DNA of 64,000 nucleotides from Planctomycetaceae bacterium (lineage in GTDB: Bacteria; Planctomycetota; Planctomycetia; Planctomycetales; Planctomycetaceae), in contig CANJQC010000006.1 in the NCBI GenBank assembly GCA_947476295.1, positions 1 to 64,000 of the forward strand, given 5' to 3'. Both the position numbers and the translations under genes were made by a program. The notes under the pieces are model-generated. The model did not search any database. It saw nothing but the letters and a program-made list of their open reading frames with translations, and was not told where the DNA came from. Positions 39,952 to 48,212 of the stretch are shown here, piece after piece (the first letter of the stretch is position 1; each line of letters opens with the position of its first letter).

Positions 39952-41853
39952 ATGAACCCCATTTCGAAAGTCCTGACACTTGGGCGTAACATTACGCTGT
40001 TTCCTGTTATTCACGGCAGTGGAGACTTTGCCGTTGAAGTGCGGCGCCTGATGCTGTCTCAGAAGTTCTCATGTCTTGCTGTGCCGCTGCCGCCGTCCTT
40101 TCAGCAGGACGTCGAGGGCGCTGTCGAACGCCTGCCTGTGGTCTCAGTTGTGCTGCAACGCGAGCCCATGACGGCGTTCAGCGGGACCCAGACCGACTTC
40201 GAATCCGGACACGAATTTGATACTGACGAAGGTGAACGTCCAGTCGCAAGTTACGTCCCAATCGATCCCTGTCAACCGGTGATCGCAGCGCTGCGAATCG
40301 CGCGGCAGGAACGCATGGTTCGCGCCTTTATCGATATCGAAACAGATCAATATATCTCTCGCTCGGCGGTCTTGCCCGATCCTTATGCGCTTAAGCGAGT
40401 TCGACCAGAACAGTTTGCTGCGGCTGTGTTGCCCGCATTACCCGCTCCGGAAGATGAAGCGCAGCAAACTCGCATCAACTGGATGGCCAGTGAGCTGCAT
40501 CGCCTGTCAACGCGGTTTGAATCTGTGCTGTGTCTCTGCAACATTATGGACTGGCCGTGGCTGCGAGATTCATTCAACAGTGCCACCGAACGGCCCGCAG
40601 ATCCGGACTGGTCCGAAACATCGACAGAAACCTACAGCGTGTCACCGCGAACGCTGGCATTCGTACTAGGCGAACTGCCGTTTATCACCGGTCAGTACGA
40701 ACAGGCGCGAGTGGATCTGGATGACGATGAGAATATGTCGATTGATGGAATTAAATCGTTGCTGATCCATGCGCGAGGACGGTATCGGGAAGAATTCAAA
40801 TCCCGAGCGCGTCGGATTACTCCATTTCTGCTGTTGAATTGTCTCAAGTACATCCGAAATCTGTCCCTGATGGAACGACGATTTACGCCCGACCTTTACA
40901 CGCTGGTCGTCGCGGCTCAGCAGACAGCCGGAGATCAGTATGCGATCCATGTGGCCGAATCGGCACGTGACTATCCGTTTCCTCCTGGCGAAGATCTGCC
41001 CGAAGCTCGATTCGGTGTGGATCGCGTGTTACTGCCGGACGGTACGGAGCTGGAACCCGTCAGCCGTCTGCCTGGGCATCCGGTCGTCTGGCGAAGTTGT
41101 CGCTTGAATGCTCGCCCCGATCTTAAGTCCAAAGTCGAATGGCAGAAGTCGTGGAATCCCTTCGGGCAATGCAGTTGGCCTCCTGAAGACCTTTCCATTG
41201 AACGCTTCCGCACACATGTCAAGGATGTGGCACTGGATCTGATCGGTAACGACCTTGCGAAGACCGAGAAATTTACCTCCAGCATGAAAGACGGACTCGA
41301 TATTCGCGAGACGCTGCGCAATTGGCATGTGGGTGAACTGCACGTCAAGGTCTTTCCACCAGCACGAGGCAAGATTGACTGTGTGGTGATGCTGTTTGAT
41401 TCACCGGCGGATCCACGAGAATATCCGTGGCGCATCACGTGGCATGCTGAGCATCATGACGAATCGACGTTGTCACTCTTTGCCACCAGCTTTCTGGAAG
41501 AAATGGTCGGCCCCGGGATTGCACTGGCACGCTACGGTGGCTGCATGTTTTTGTTTCCGCCGCGACCGATTCAGGATATCTGGCGCGACCCGCAGTTCGA
41601 TTTCGTGGACACTCTGGAGGAACGACTCCTGGCAGCGGGCCTGCATTATTCGACAGAGCGGCATGTGGCCCTGATGAGTTACCAACCTCCGGGTGCCGGA
41701 TGGCGTCGCCTGGCCAGTAAGTACAAGAAGAAGATTGTGCATGTTCCGTTGAGTCGATTTGGTTCGGCAACGATTGAAAAACTGCGGATGTTCCATGTGC
41801 TGAATGGTCACCATGTGCGAACCTTTGCAGAACACTTTATTCGGAAGCCATAG
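39952..41853 (+). CDS. Unassigned 633-aa protein, possibly TraB/DUF5682-like
   Basis: The 633-residue protein is soluble with no signal peptide. The N-terminus (NITLFPVIHGSGDFAVEVRR, then LAVPLPPSFQQDVE and later PCQPVIAALRIARQE with AFIDIE) has the feel of the TraB/Tiki/DUF5682 group, in which an early His and paired acidic residues form a putative metal site; this is a weak resemblance. The middle is helical, and the C-terminal third (from about 440) is beta-rich and may be a separate domain. It follows the PEPCK-like gene on the same strand but with a 395-base gap, so shared function is not implied. Confidence 0.75.
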   Translation: MNPISKVLTLGRNITLFPVIHGSGDFAVEVRRLMLSQKFSCLAVPLPPSFQQDVEGAVERLPVVSVVLQREPMTAFSGTQTDFESGHEFDTDEGERPVASYVPIDPCQPVIAALRIARQERMVRAFIDIETDQYISRSAVLPDPYALKRVRPEQFAAAVLPALPAPEDEAQQTRINWMASELHRLSTRFESVLCLCNIMDWPWLRDSFNSATERPADPDWSETSTETYSVSPRTLAFVLGELPFITGQYEQARVDLDDDENMSIDGIKSLLIHARGRYREEFKSRARRITPFLLLNCLKYIRNLSLMERRFTPDLYTLVVAAQQTAGDQYAIHVAESARDYPFPPGEDLPEARFGVDRVLLPDGTELEPVSRLPGHPVVWRSCRLNARPDLKSKVEWQKSWNPFGQCSWPPEDLSIERFRTHVKDVALDLIGNDLAKTEKFTSSMKDGLDIRETLRNWHVGELHVKVFPPARGKIDCVVMLFDSPADPREYPWRITWHAEHHDESTLSLFATSFLEEMVGPGIALARYGGCMFLFPPRPIQDIWRDPQFDFVDTLEERLLAAGLHYSTERHVALMSYQPPGAGWRRLASKYKKKIVHVPLSRFGSATIEKLRMFHVLNGHHVRTFAEHFIRKP

Positions 41854-42036
41854 CTGAAGCGGAGCCTGAACATTCCATGCAGGCCATGTCTTCAGCTACG
41901 CGACGATTGACCTTCAACGCAGGGAAACTACGATTCCCGCGTACGACTATTATATATTGACCATGTTTTCCGACACCGGCCGGTCGGGAACGACATGTGA
42001 AAACGATCGATTGCAGACTTAGAGGGAGTTACAAGA

Positions 42037-42597
42037 ATGGACCGGGACGAAATCCTGATGGATGCCGAAGAGCGTATGGAGAAGGCCGTCAACGTGCTCG
42101 CCAATGCTTTGAAAGGTATTCGCACAGGGCGGGCCAATCCGGGGCTGGTGGATTCGGTGCGGGTCGAATACTACGGGTCGCCGACGCCGTTGAAGCAGGT
42201 CGCAAATATCAGCGTGCCGGAGCCTCAGCAGATCCTCATCCGTCCATTCGACACAAGCATTCTCGACGCGATTGCAAAGGCGATCACGTCGAGTGAACTT
42301 GGAATGGTGCCGAACAACGACGGCCGCGTGATCCGGCTGAATGTACCGCCGCTATCGACGGAACGCCGCAAGCAGATGGCCAGTCGCATCAAGGATCTTG
42401 CTGAAGAGTCCCGCGTGGCAATTCGCAACGTTCGCCGTGATGCGAACAAGAGCGCGGACAATGCTGAGAAAGACAAGTCGATGTCTGAAGATGACTGCAA
42501 GCACACTAAGGATCAGGTTCAGGAATTGACAAAGAAGTACGAAGCCATCGTAAACGACCGTGCGGCAGGAAAAGAAAAAGAAGTTATGGAAAATTAG
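42037..42597 (+). CDS. frr: Ribosome recycling factor
   Basis: This 186-residue protein is full-length RRF: MEKAVNVLANALKGIRTGRA near the N-terminus, VEYYGSPTPLKQVANI, RLNVPPLSTERRKQM, RNVRRDANKSADNAEKD and the C-terminal helix DQVQELTKKYEAIVN. With EF-G it splits post-termination ribosomes. GAGGGAG precedes the ATG by eight bases. It is not preceded by pyrH or tsf, its common neighbours. Its stop codon overlaps the stop of the convergent dgkA gene (TTAG). Confidence 0.97.
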   Translation: MDRDEILMDAEERMEKAVNVLANALKGIRTGRANPGLVDSVRVEYYGSPTPLKQVANISVPEPQQILIRPFDTSILDAIAKAITSSELGMVPNNDGRVIRLNVPPLSTERRKQMASRIKDLAEESRVAIRNVRRDANKSADNAEKDKSMSEDDCKHTKDQVQELTKKYEAIVNDRAAGKEKEVMEN

Positions 42598-42980
42598 CCG
42601 ATGACCATCTCCTGAAAATACGGGATAAACACAATTCCTCCGACCAAGGCCGCACCAATAGCGGCGATCAACACTGCCCCGGCAGCGACATCTTTGGCCT
42701 TGCCGGCCAGTGGATGATGATCGGGACTTGCCAAATCCGTCAGACATTCCAGCGCCGTATTGAACGCTTCGGCAGTCCACACGGCCACCATTGACAATGC
42801 GATCAGGCACCATTCGATCCGCGAAATCTGAAATGCTAAGCCTGTGGCACAAACGATCATCGTCGCCACCGCGTGGAGCCATGCGTTGTGCTGAGACTGC
42901 ATCATGAACCTCAGTCCTCGCACCGCATGTGAAAAACTGGCACCTCGCGCACAAATCGAGAACTTCGGGGGATTCGACAT
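42594..42980 (-). CDS. dgkA: Diacylglycerol kinase, DgkA type
   Basis: The 128-residue integral membrane protein has three hydrophobic helices and the DgkA signature WTAEAFNTALECLTDL followed by GKAKDVAAGAVLIAAIGA. It phosphorylates diacylglycerol, or undecaprenol in some Gram-positives, in the cytoplasmic membrane. It follows hisB by 39 bases on the same strand and may be read from the same transcript. Its stop codon overlaps that of frr on the other strand. Confidence 0.92.
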   Translation of the reverse strand: MSNPPKFSICARGASFSHAVRGLRFMMQSQHNAWLHAVATMIVCATGLAFQISRIEWCLIALSMVAVWTAEAFNTALECLTDLASPDHHPLAGKAKDVAAGAVLIAAIGAALVGGIVFIPYFQEMVIG

Positions 42981-43019
42981 AGGGAACCTGCCGTTACAAT
43001 CATTCAGGGAATAACACCT

Positions 43020-43613
43020 CTAACCGTGCAGCGTGCCCTTGGAGCTTGGGACTCCGGTTTGGCGCGGGTCGATGCTGACTGCCATGCGAAGAGCGCGTGC
43101 GGTGGATTTGAAGATGGCTTCGGCAACGTGATGACTGTTCGAGCCGTGATGCAACATCAGGTGCAGATTCATCAGAGCATTGCTGGAAACAGCCGTCCAG
43201 AATTCCTGCACCAGCTGTGTATCGAATTCGCCGATCTTCTCTGTCAGAAACTCAACGCGGTACACAAAGGCCATGCGACCACTCAGATCGACCGCAGAAG
43301 TCACCAGGGTCTCTTCCATTGGTAACGTCGAATGTCCGTACCGGCAGATTCCCTTCTTGTCGCCCACAGCCTGATTCAGGCAGCGTCCCAGACAGATTCC
43401 AACATCCTCAACCGTGTGATGCTGATCAACGTGCAGATCGCCAACGGCATTCACCGTCAGGTCAAACAATCCGTGTCGCGCAAACAGAGTCAACATATGG
43501 TCAAAGAATCCGACGCCGGTAGAAATGTCTGACTTGCCACTGCCGTCCAGGTTGATCGACAGCTCAATCTGAGTCTCCGCAGTGTTACGCGTGATTGATG
43601 CAGAACGAGTCAT
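43020..43613 (-). CDS. hisB: Imidazoleglycerol-phosphate dehydratase
   Basis: The 197-residue product is the monofunctional dehydratase of histidine synthesis. Metal-binding motifs [18 protein letters not shown] and [14 protein letters not shown] are present, as is the second repeat with [19 protein letters not shown]. It converts imidazole-glycerol phosphate to imidazole-acetol phosphate, the substrate of the enzyme encoded upstream (HisC). I start at 43613 because codons further upstream are not family-like. It lies 156 bases after hisC. Confidence 0.96.
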   Translation of the reverse strand: MTRSASITRNTAETQIELSINLDGSGKSDISTGVGFFDHMLTLFARHGLFDLTVNAVGDLHVDQHHTVEDVGICLGRCLNQAVGDKKGICRYGHSTLPMEETLVTSAVDLSGRMAFVYRVEFLTEKIGEFDTQLVQEFWTAVSSNALMNLHLMLHHGSNSHHVAEAIFKSTARALRMAVSIDPRQTGVPSSKGTLHG

Positions 43614-43769
43614 TGAAGGGAAACCAAAAACAGAGAGCAAGGTACAAATGGCATAGCAACGCGCAATCTTGCGCTGCGAACCGCCAGAATCGACCAGAAG
43701 TCGATCGGGCATTCACGACTGAGCCAGCTTGGTGCGGCACGCCCGTCATATTCGGCATAATCGCGATTG

Positions 43770-44861
43770 TCAGGAGGCACTTCTGACGACATCCGTCATC
43801 GCTTCGAGCACTCGGTCGATCTCCGAATCCGTTCCGATTGTGATTCGCAGGCCATCCAGAGTTCCGCCGTCCGGCAGAGCATCTGGAAATTGCATGTAGC
43901 GAATCAGAATTTTTCGCTGTTTGAGCTGCTCGTAGAGTTTCCGATGTTGTCCCGTCGCGTGCGTCGTCCACAGAAAGTTTGCTTCGCTCGGGTGGACTCG
44001 AAAACCATACGTTGGCAACGCCGCAGCTAGGCGATCTCGAGTTGCAAGAATCTTTGCACGATTCTGCAGCATCCAGTCCTGATCTTCCAAGGCGGCGGTC
44101 GCTGCCGCGATCGCAACAGTATCGCAGTTGTAGCTGTCCTTCACTTTCTGCATACCGCTGATCAGATCCGGATGAGCGATCGCAAATCCGAATCGAATGC
44201 CTGCCAGGCTGTACGACTTGCTGAACGTCCGAGTCACGATCATGCGACCATCGAAAAGATCGTTCCGAAGCAACTCACCGCGATGAGGCACGCGGCAGAA
44301 ATCTCCGTACGCTTCATCCAGTACCAATACGCCGCGATCGGGCAGCAGCTGTCTGAGTTGTTCCGCAGACCAAACGTTGCCGGTCGGAGAGTTCGGACTG
44401 GGAACATAAAACACGCGGACACTTTTTCGAAGTCGCGCGGCATCAGCAGGATTCCATTGCCAGTCGGAATTCAGGTTTAGTCGCACGACGCTGCAGCCCT
44501 GAATCTGCGCGAGCGATTCGTAGAGTACGTAGCTGGGATACGGATACGCGATCGTCTCGTCAGCGTCACAGAACGATCGAGTGATCACAGTGAGATTTTC
44601 GTCGCTGCCGTTGGCTGGCAGAATCCAGTCGGGATCGACATCGAACAGTTTTGCGGCAACACTGCGAAATCCTGTCGCGTACGGATCGGGATAGACGTTC
44701 AATCGTCCTTCCGCCGCGCGGCGAATCGCCTCGACGACTTTGGGAGACGGTGGATACGGATTTTCGTTCGTATTCAGCTTAACCCAGCCGCCATCCTGAG
44801 GCTGCTCACCAGGTGCATAGCCCGCCATGCGATCAACAGCCGGACGAAAGATCGAAGTCAT
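43770..44861 (-). CDS. hisC: Histidinol-phosphate aminotransferase
   Basis: This 363-residue fold-type I aminotransferase has WVKLNTNENPYPPSP near the N-terminus, LPANGSDENLTVI, the substrate-loop sequence PNSPTGNVWS, VLDEAYGDFCR and the PLP lysine K215 in TRTFSKSYSLAGIRFGFAI. It transfers an amino group from glutamate to imidazole-acetol phosphate. HisB follows on the same strand. Other his genes are not in the window. Confidence 0.95.
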   Translation of the reverse strand: MTSIFRPAVDRMAGYAPGEQPQDGGWVKLNTNENPYPPSPKVVEAIRRAAEGRLNVYPDPYATGFRSVAAKLFDVDPDWILPANGSDENLTVITRSFCDADETIAYPYPSYVLYESLAQIQGCSVVRLNLNSDWQWNPADAARLRKSVRVFYVPSPNSPTGNVWSAEQLRQLLPDRGVLVLDEAYGDFCRVPHRGELLRNDLFDGRMIVTRTFSKSYSLAGIRFGFAIAHPDLISGMQKVKDSYNCDTVAIAAATAALEDQDWMLQNRAKILATRDRLAAALPTYGFRVHPSEANFLWTTHATGQHRKLYEQLKQRKILIRYMQFPDALPDGGTLDGLRITIGTDSEIDRVLEAMTDVVRSAS

Positions 44862-45025
44862 GGAGCGAGTTTCGACGAAAGACGTTGAACAGACGGAACA
44901 GACGCACTACGGCCGTTTTACCCTTGGTTGCCGAAAGTATAGCGAACCGTCCTCTGCACGCTGGTCTTCGCGGCCGAAGCGGTAAAAATAGGAATACAAT
45001 GCCGGACTGGCGATGATGCAGACAC

Positions 45026-45319
45026 ATGAATCAGCATACTGTTCAGGACAGGAATTCGTCCGTGGAAGATTTCATCGGAAAAAATGTCGTGGTCGATGTA
45101 GAATCGCCGTTTGTCTATCTCGGTCGCCTGCACATGATTCTGGACAAGACGCTCGTCCTGAAAGGCGTTGATGTCCACGACCTGCGCGATTCCGCAACGA
45201 CCCGGGAAGTCTACGTCCGCGAATCTCGTGTTCATGGTATCCAGCCCAACCGCAAAACCGTCTATATCCGACTCGACAAAGTCGTCAGCATTTCACCGCT
45301 GGACGATGTGATTGAGTAG
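45026..45319 (+). CDS. Small conserved protein, LSm-like
   Basis: The 97-residue product reads like a small beta-barrel: IGKNVVVDVESPFVYLGRLH, KTLVLKGVDVHDLRDS, TTREVYVRESRVHG and TVYIRLDKVVSISPLDDV. The alternation of strands and short turns resembles Sm/LSm or related small barrels, and the sequence has the look of a protein conserved across planctomycetes. The function is unknown. A good hairpin terminator lies 250 bases downstream, and sat converges on it. Confidence 0.75.
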   Translation: MNQHTVQDRNSSVEDFIGKNVVVDVESPFVYLGRLHMILDKTLVLKGVDVHDLRDSATTREVYVRESRVHGIQPNRKTVYIRLDKVVSISPLDDVIE

Positions 45320-45647
45320 GTTATTGGGTAGGACTGGACCGACAAATTGGCCAGTCATTTTAAATCTTGCGAAATTGATGTGTCGAAGCAGACTCACGAA
45401 GAACTCCCCTATTGACTGCTTTGGGGCGGAGTTTGGAGTCGCACACGGCGTGAGATTGGACCTGAGTTTCAACATTATGCTCTCTGCGTGCCATTCAGGC
45501 AACGTGAGTTTGCCCTCGTGGAAATGAACTACTAACTGATTGTGCATGTTTCGTGAGTGAACCAACGAAAGAGCCTGCGGCATCACAGATGCCGCAGGCT
45601 CAGGTCTTTTTTCGCTTGACTCTGCGAGCCAGCCGCTCGCAAAGAGA
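45320..45647. other. Convergent intergenic region between the LSm-like gene and sat
   Basis: This 328-base stretch holds a strong hairpin (45571-45601) that can end transcription from either side. The remainder has no convincing gene. Confidence 0.55.
45571..45612 (+). terminator. Rho-independent terminator, bidirectional candidate
   Basis: A perfect 13-base GC-rich stem (45571-45583 pairing with 45589-45601, GAGCCTGCGGCAT and its complement) closes a five-base loop and is followed by TCTTTTTT on the plus strand. It would end the LSm-like transcript. On the minus strand it lies 47 bases past the sat stop, but the T-tract there is weak. Confidence 0.8.
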
Positions 45648-46907
45648 TCAGCCGACTTTCATCGCTGTTCCCAGAATCTGCGAAGTGCTTGGACGCATAA
45701 TGCGGCCGTCCACGAGTTCGCCTTTCTGCAGAGTCGCGCGGATGTCTTTGCCGCTGATGGACCACGGCTTTTCGTCCTTGTGGCGTTCCATCAGATCGAC
45801 GCGACCGGCCGATTCGTAGTAGGCCGCAAAGCCAACATTCACGGTCTTGATCTTCAAGTCGCCGCCGAGCTTCTTGAAAATCTCCTGAGCGTCGAAGTCG
45901 CCCCAGATGGATTCACCATTGGCATAAGGAGCGTCGGCGTGCTTGCGTCCGATGACCAGATGCGTGTAGCCCATGTTCTGGCGATAGATGCCGTGCATCA
46001 CAGCTTCCTTTGGACCGCCGTAGAACATTTTGATGTCCAGGCCCAGCAGAACAACTCGATCCGGCACAGATTCCTTACGCGGCCCCCACAGACTGGCATC
46101 GCTGTCGCCATCACCCAGCGAGCGATCGGAGATCAGCTTTTCATAAGTCTGCATCCTGATCTCAGCGTTGACGTCGTCACCTTTGACTTCGCCGATGAGC
46201 GGATTCAAACAGGCGCCGGCATTCAGTCCCTGCTTCAACAGAGTTTCCAAACCGTAAACCAGTGCGTACTCATGCGCGCGATGCAGCGGGTTGCGGGTTT
46301 GAAACGCGACGACCGCTTCCCAGCCCTTGCCCGCCAGCAACTTGCGAACTTCGCGTGGCGTCAGTACGTACTTGCCGAACGATGGATTCTTTGGCTGCGG
46401 CAGCACTTTGATCTCGCCGCCAATCAGGTGTGAGTTCGCTGCTTCGCCTTTGATCACCATATCGGCACCTGGATGATCGATACGATCTGTCAGGTACACC
46501 GATCGCAGGTACTTCAACTTTGGCCAGGCGTATACGTCGTTGATTTCCAGTGTTGCAACGATGTCGCCGTTGGGGCCTGTCAAAGCAACCTTTTGGCCAG
46601 CCTTAAGTGTCTTCGCAACGTCTGCCGTGATCGGGAATGCAATCGGGATCGTCCAAGCATACTTTTGTCCGTTGCTGACGACATAGCATTCGTCAAGAAC
46701 CTGATTGTAAACAGCCGAGTTCATTGGCCCGGTCAGTGGGCTGAGTGTTCCGTCGCCGAAGCGATAGACACTGGAGAGGTCAGCGGCAGAAACAGGTACT
46801 TGAGGCAGTGTTTTTGCTTCTGCCACAAACGCATCTTTGTCCTTTTCACCAACGGTGCAGCACACAGGTTCTGACAATCCACCATGCGGTGCGATCAGAT
46901 CGGCCAT
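45648..46907 (-). CDS. sat: Sulfate adenylyltransferase (ATP sulfurylase)
   Basis: The 419-residue product is the homomeric ATP sulfurylase type. SGPMNS-like [10 protein letters not shown] lies near the N-terminus; the nucleotide-binding [17 protein letters not shown] is near residue 200 and [20 protein letters not shown] lies towards the C-terminus. It converts sulfate and ATP to APS and diphosphate, the first step of assimilation. I start at MADLIAPHG (46907) after AAGGAA. No APS kinase or APS reductase is adjacent. The diphosphate it releases could be used by a PPi-dependent enzyme such as the one proposed at 36086. Confidence 0.95.
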   Translation of the reverse strand: MADLIAPHGGLSEPVCCTVGEKDKDAFVAEAKTLPQVPVSAADLSSVYRFGDGTLSPLTGPMNSAVYNQVLDECYVVSNGQKYAWTIPIAFPITADVAKTLKAGQKVALTGPNGDIVATLEINDVYAWPKLKYLRSVYLTDRIDHPGADMVIKGEAANSHLIGGEIKVLPQPKNPSFGKYVLTPREVRKLLAGKGWEAVVAFQTRNPLHRAHEYALVYGLETLLKQGLNAGACLNPLIGEVKGDDVNAEIRMQTYEKLISDRSLGDGDSDASLWGPRKESVPDRVVLLGLDIKMFYGGPKEAVMHGIYRQNMGYTHLVIGRKHADAPYANGESIWGDFDAQEIFKKLGGDLKIKTVNVGFAAYYESAGRVDLMERHKDEKPWSISGKDIRATLQKGELVDGRIMRPSTSQILGTAMKVG

Positions 46908-47402
46908 TTCAAAATGTTCCTTAGAAACTTGCAAATTCAAAGAAATCCGACGTATTTCGGTCAGAACTTCTGCCGAATCTCGCGATTCCACGGAACGTAA
47001 GGGAACGCAGAAAGCGAGTCAAGAAGTTCCTGGAAGCGAAACTTCGACAAGAACGGCTTATTTTCGACGCCGCATCAAAGGCGACACGCAGTGGAGAAGG
47101 CGGCTGACGTACGAAATGAACGCCCCGCTTAATCGCTGGGAAATGGGACTGTTTTCCGTTTAACCTTGTTTTCCGCACCCCCTCGCGGAGCGAGAGTTGT
47201 GGGGAAATCCAGTGGTTTGAATAATTTTATAACGTACGCTGCAGCAAAAAGTATGTCGTCAAACCCATCATCATCAGAAAAACCAGCGACTCCACTCGCT
47301 TCGGAGAATGCAGAAACAACGGACAGATTGCCAGCGGTCGCTTGAACCGGACTTGCATCTGCGATTTCTATCAAAACAGAAAGTCGGCCAGCATAGCAAT
47401 GG
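46908..47402. other. Intergenic region upstream of sat
   Basis: This 495-base gap contains the sat leader and, at about 47178-47205, an imperfect hairpin CCCCCTCGC/GCGAG...GTGGGG that resembles the small stems of the dispersed repeats. I see no gene with protein-like composition and no clear promoter. Confidence 0.45.
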
Positions 47403-48146
47403 CTACTCGATCAACGGGCGTTGTCGTTTTGGATTCGTGCGGTGGAACGCATCAAATTCGGAGGGCAGCAGCGTGAGTAACTGTTCGATCGAAAGCGAAT
47501 GAAGATCCCATGTCAGATCCAGTTGACTGAGCACATCTGCAAAGCGGCGGGGGCTTCCGGGGCTTTTTGCGCTGAGTCCCGGGCGATTGCGGCCATTGGC
47601 AGCGTCATAATAGAGACGTGTGGCGACCCCTACAACGGCGTTGCAGGTGACGAGTGATGGTCGTGATGCAATCAAAGGCACAAGTGGGCAAGGTTGGGTC
47701 GGTAAACCACAGAGCAGCGACATGGCTCGCCTTGGATCGTCGCGATGAGCCCGATAGATCTGAAACGGACCAGCGAGAATGTGGCGGCATGTCTTTCGCG
47801 GGTTCTCCAAATCGGCCAGCCAGCGGTAGCGATCGCCTGGTTTCAATTGATCACGCACCACTGGGCACAGAGTTTCGAACCAATACAATGACAGCCAGCA
47901 CCAGAAGCCCGCATCCGTGCGTAACGTGGACGTATCCATGCGCAACATACGACTCAGGTGTTCCGCAATTTCTAGGCGGGAGCGAAACCGGCGCACTTCG
48001 GCCTCAATCTCCACGTCGATCGGTTCCGACGTTCCTGATTCCGTAAGCAAATCCAGTGGAGCGTCTGCCGAGGGATGATCTTTCAGCGATGCGAGAAACG
48101 CATCGAACTGATTGATCCCGGATTGTGTCAGTCGGCGAGCCAGCAT
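47403..48146 (-). CDS. Unassigned 247-aa soluble protein (DUF6339-like?)
   Basis: The 247-residue protein has no signal or membrane helix. It has well-spaced conserved-looking blocks: SGINQFDAFLASLK, WCWLSLYWFETLCP, RHILAGPFQIYRAHRDDP, LLCGLPTQP, ATRLYYDAANGR and RRFADVLSQLDLTWDLHSLS. I recall this pattern from a family, perhaps DUF6339, that often sits beside restriction-modification genes, but I am not certain. No methylase or nuclease is next to it. It is probably monocistronic. Confidence 0.7.
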   Translation of the reverse strand: MLARRLTQSGINQFDAFLASLKDHPSADAPLDLLTESGTSEPIDVEIEAEVRRFRSRLEIAEHLSRMLRMDTSTLRTDAGFWCWLSLYWFETLCPVVRDQLKPGDRYRWLADLENPRKTCRHILAGPFQIYRAHRDDPRRAMSLLCGLPTQPCPLVPLIASRPSLVTCNAVVGVATRLYYDAANGRNRPGLSAKSPGSPRRFADVLSQLDLTWDLHSLSIEQLLTLLPSEFDAFHRTNPKRQRPLIE

Positions 48147-48212
48147 GATGAAGACAAAACTACTTAGCCGATTGGCCTCAAAAAAATTTGCAGCGACACT
48201 CTCAAATGGGCC

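Noticed and set aside
41948-41953. TATTAT as -10 box of an frr promoter
   Set aside because: No acceptable -35 box at 16-18 bases upstream; may simply be an AT-rich spot.
45780-46433. Plus-strand open frame (217 aa) opposite sat
   Set aside because: Shadow of ATP sulfurylase; arises from codon bias on the opposite strand.
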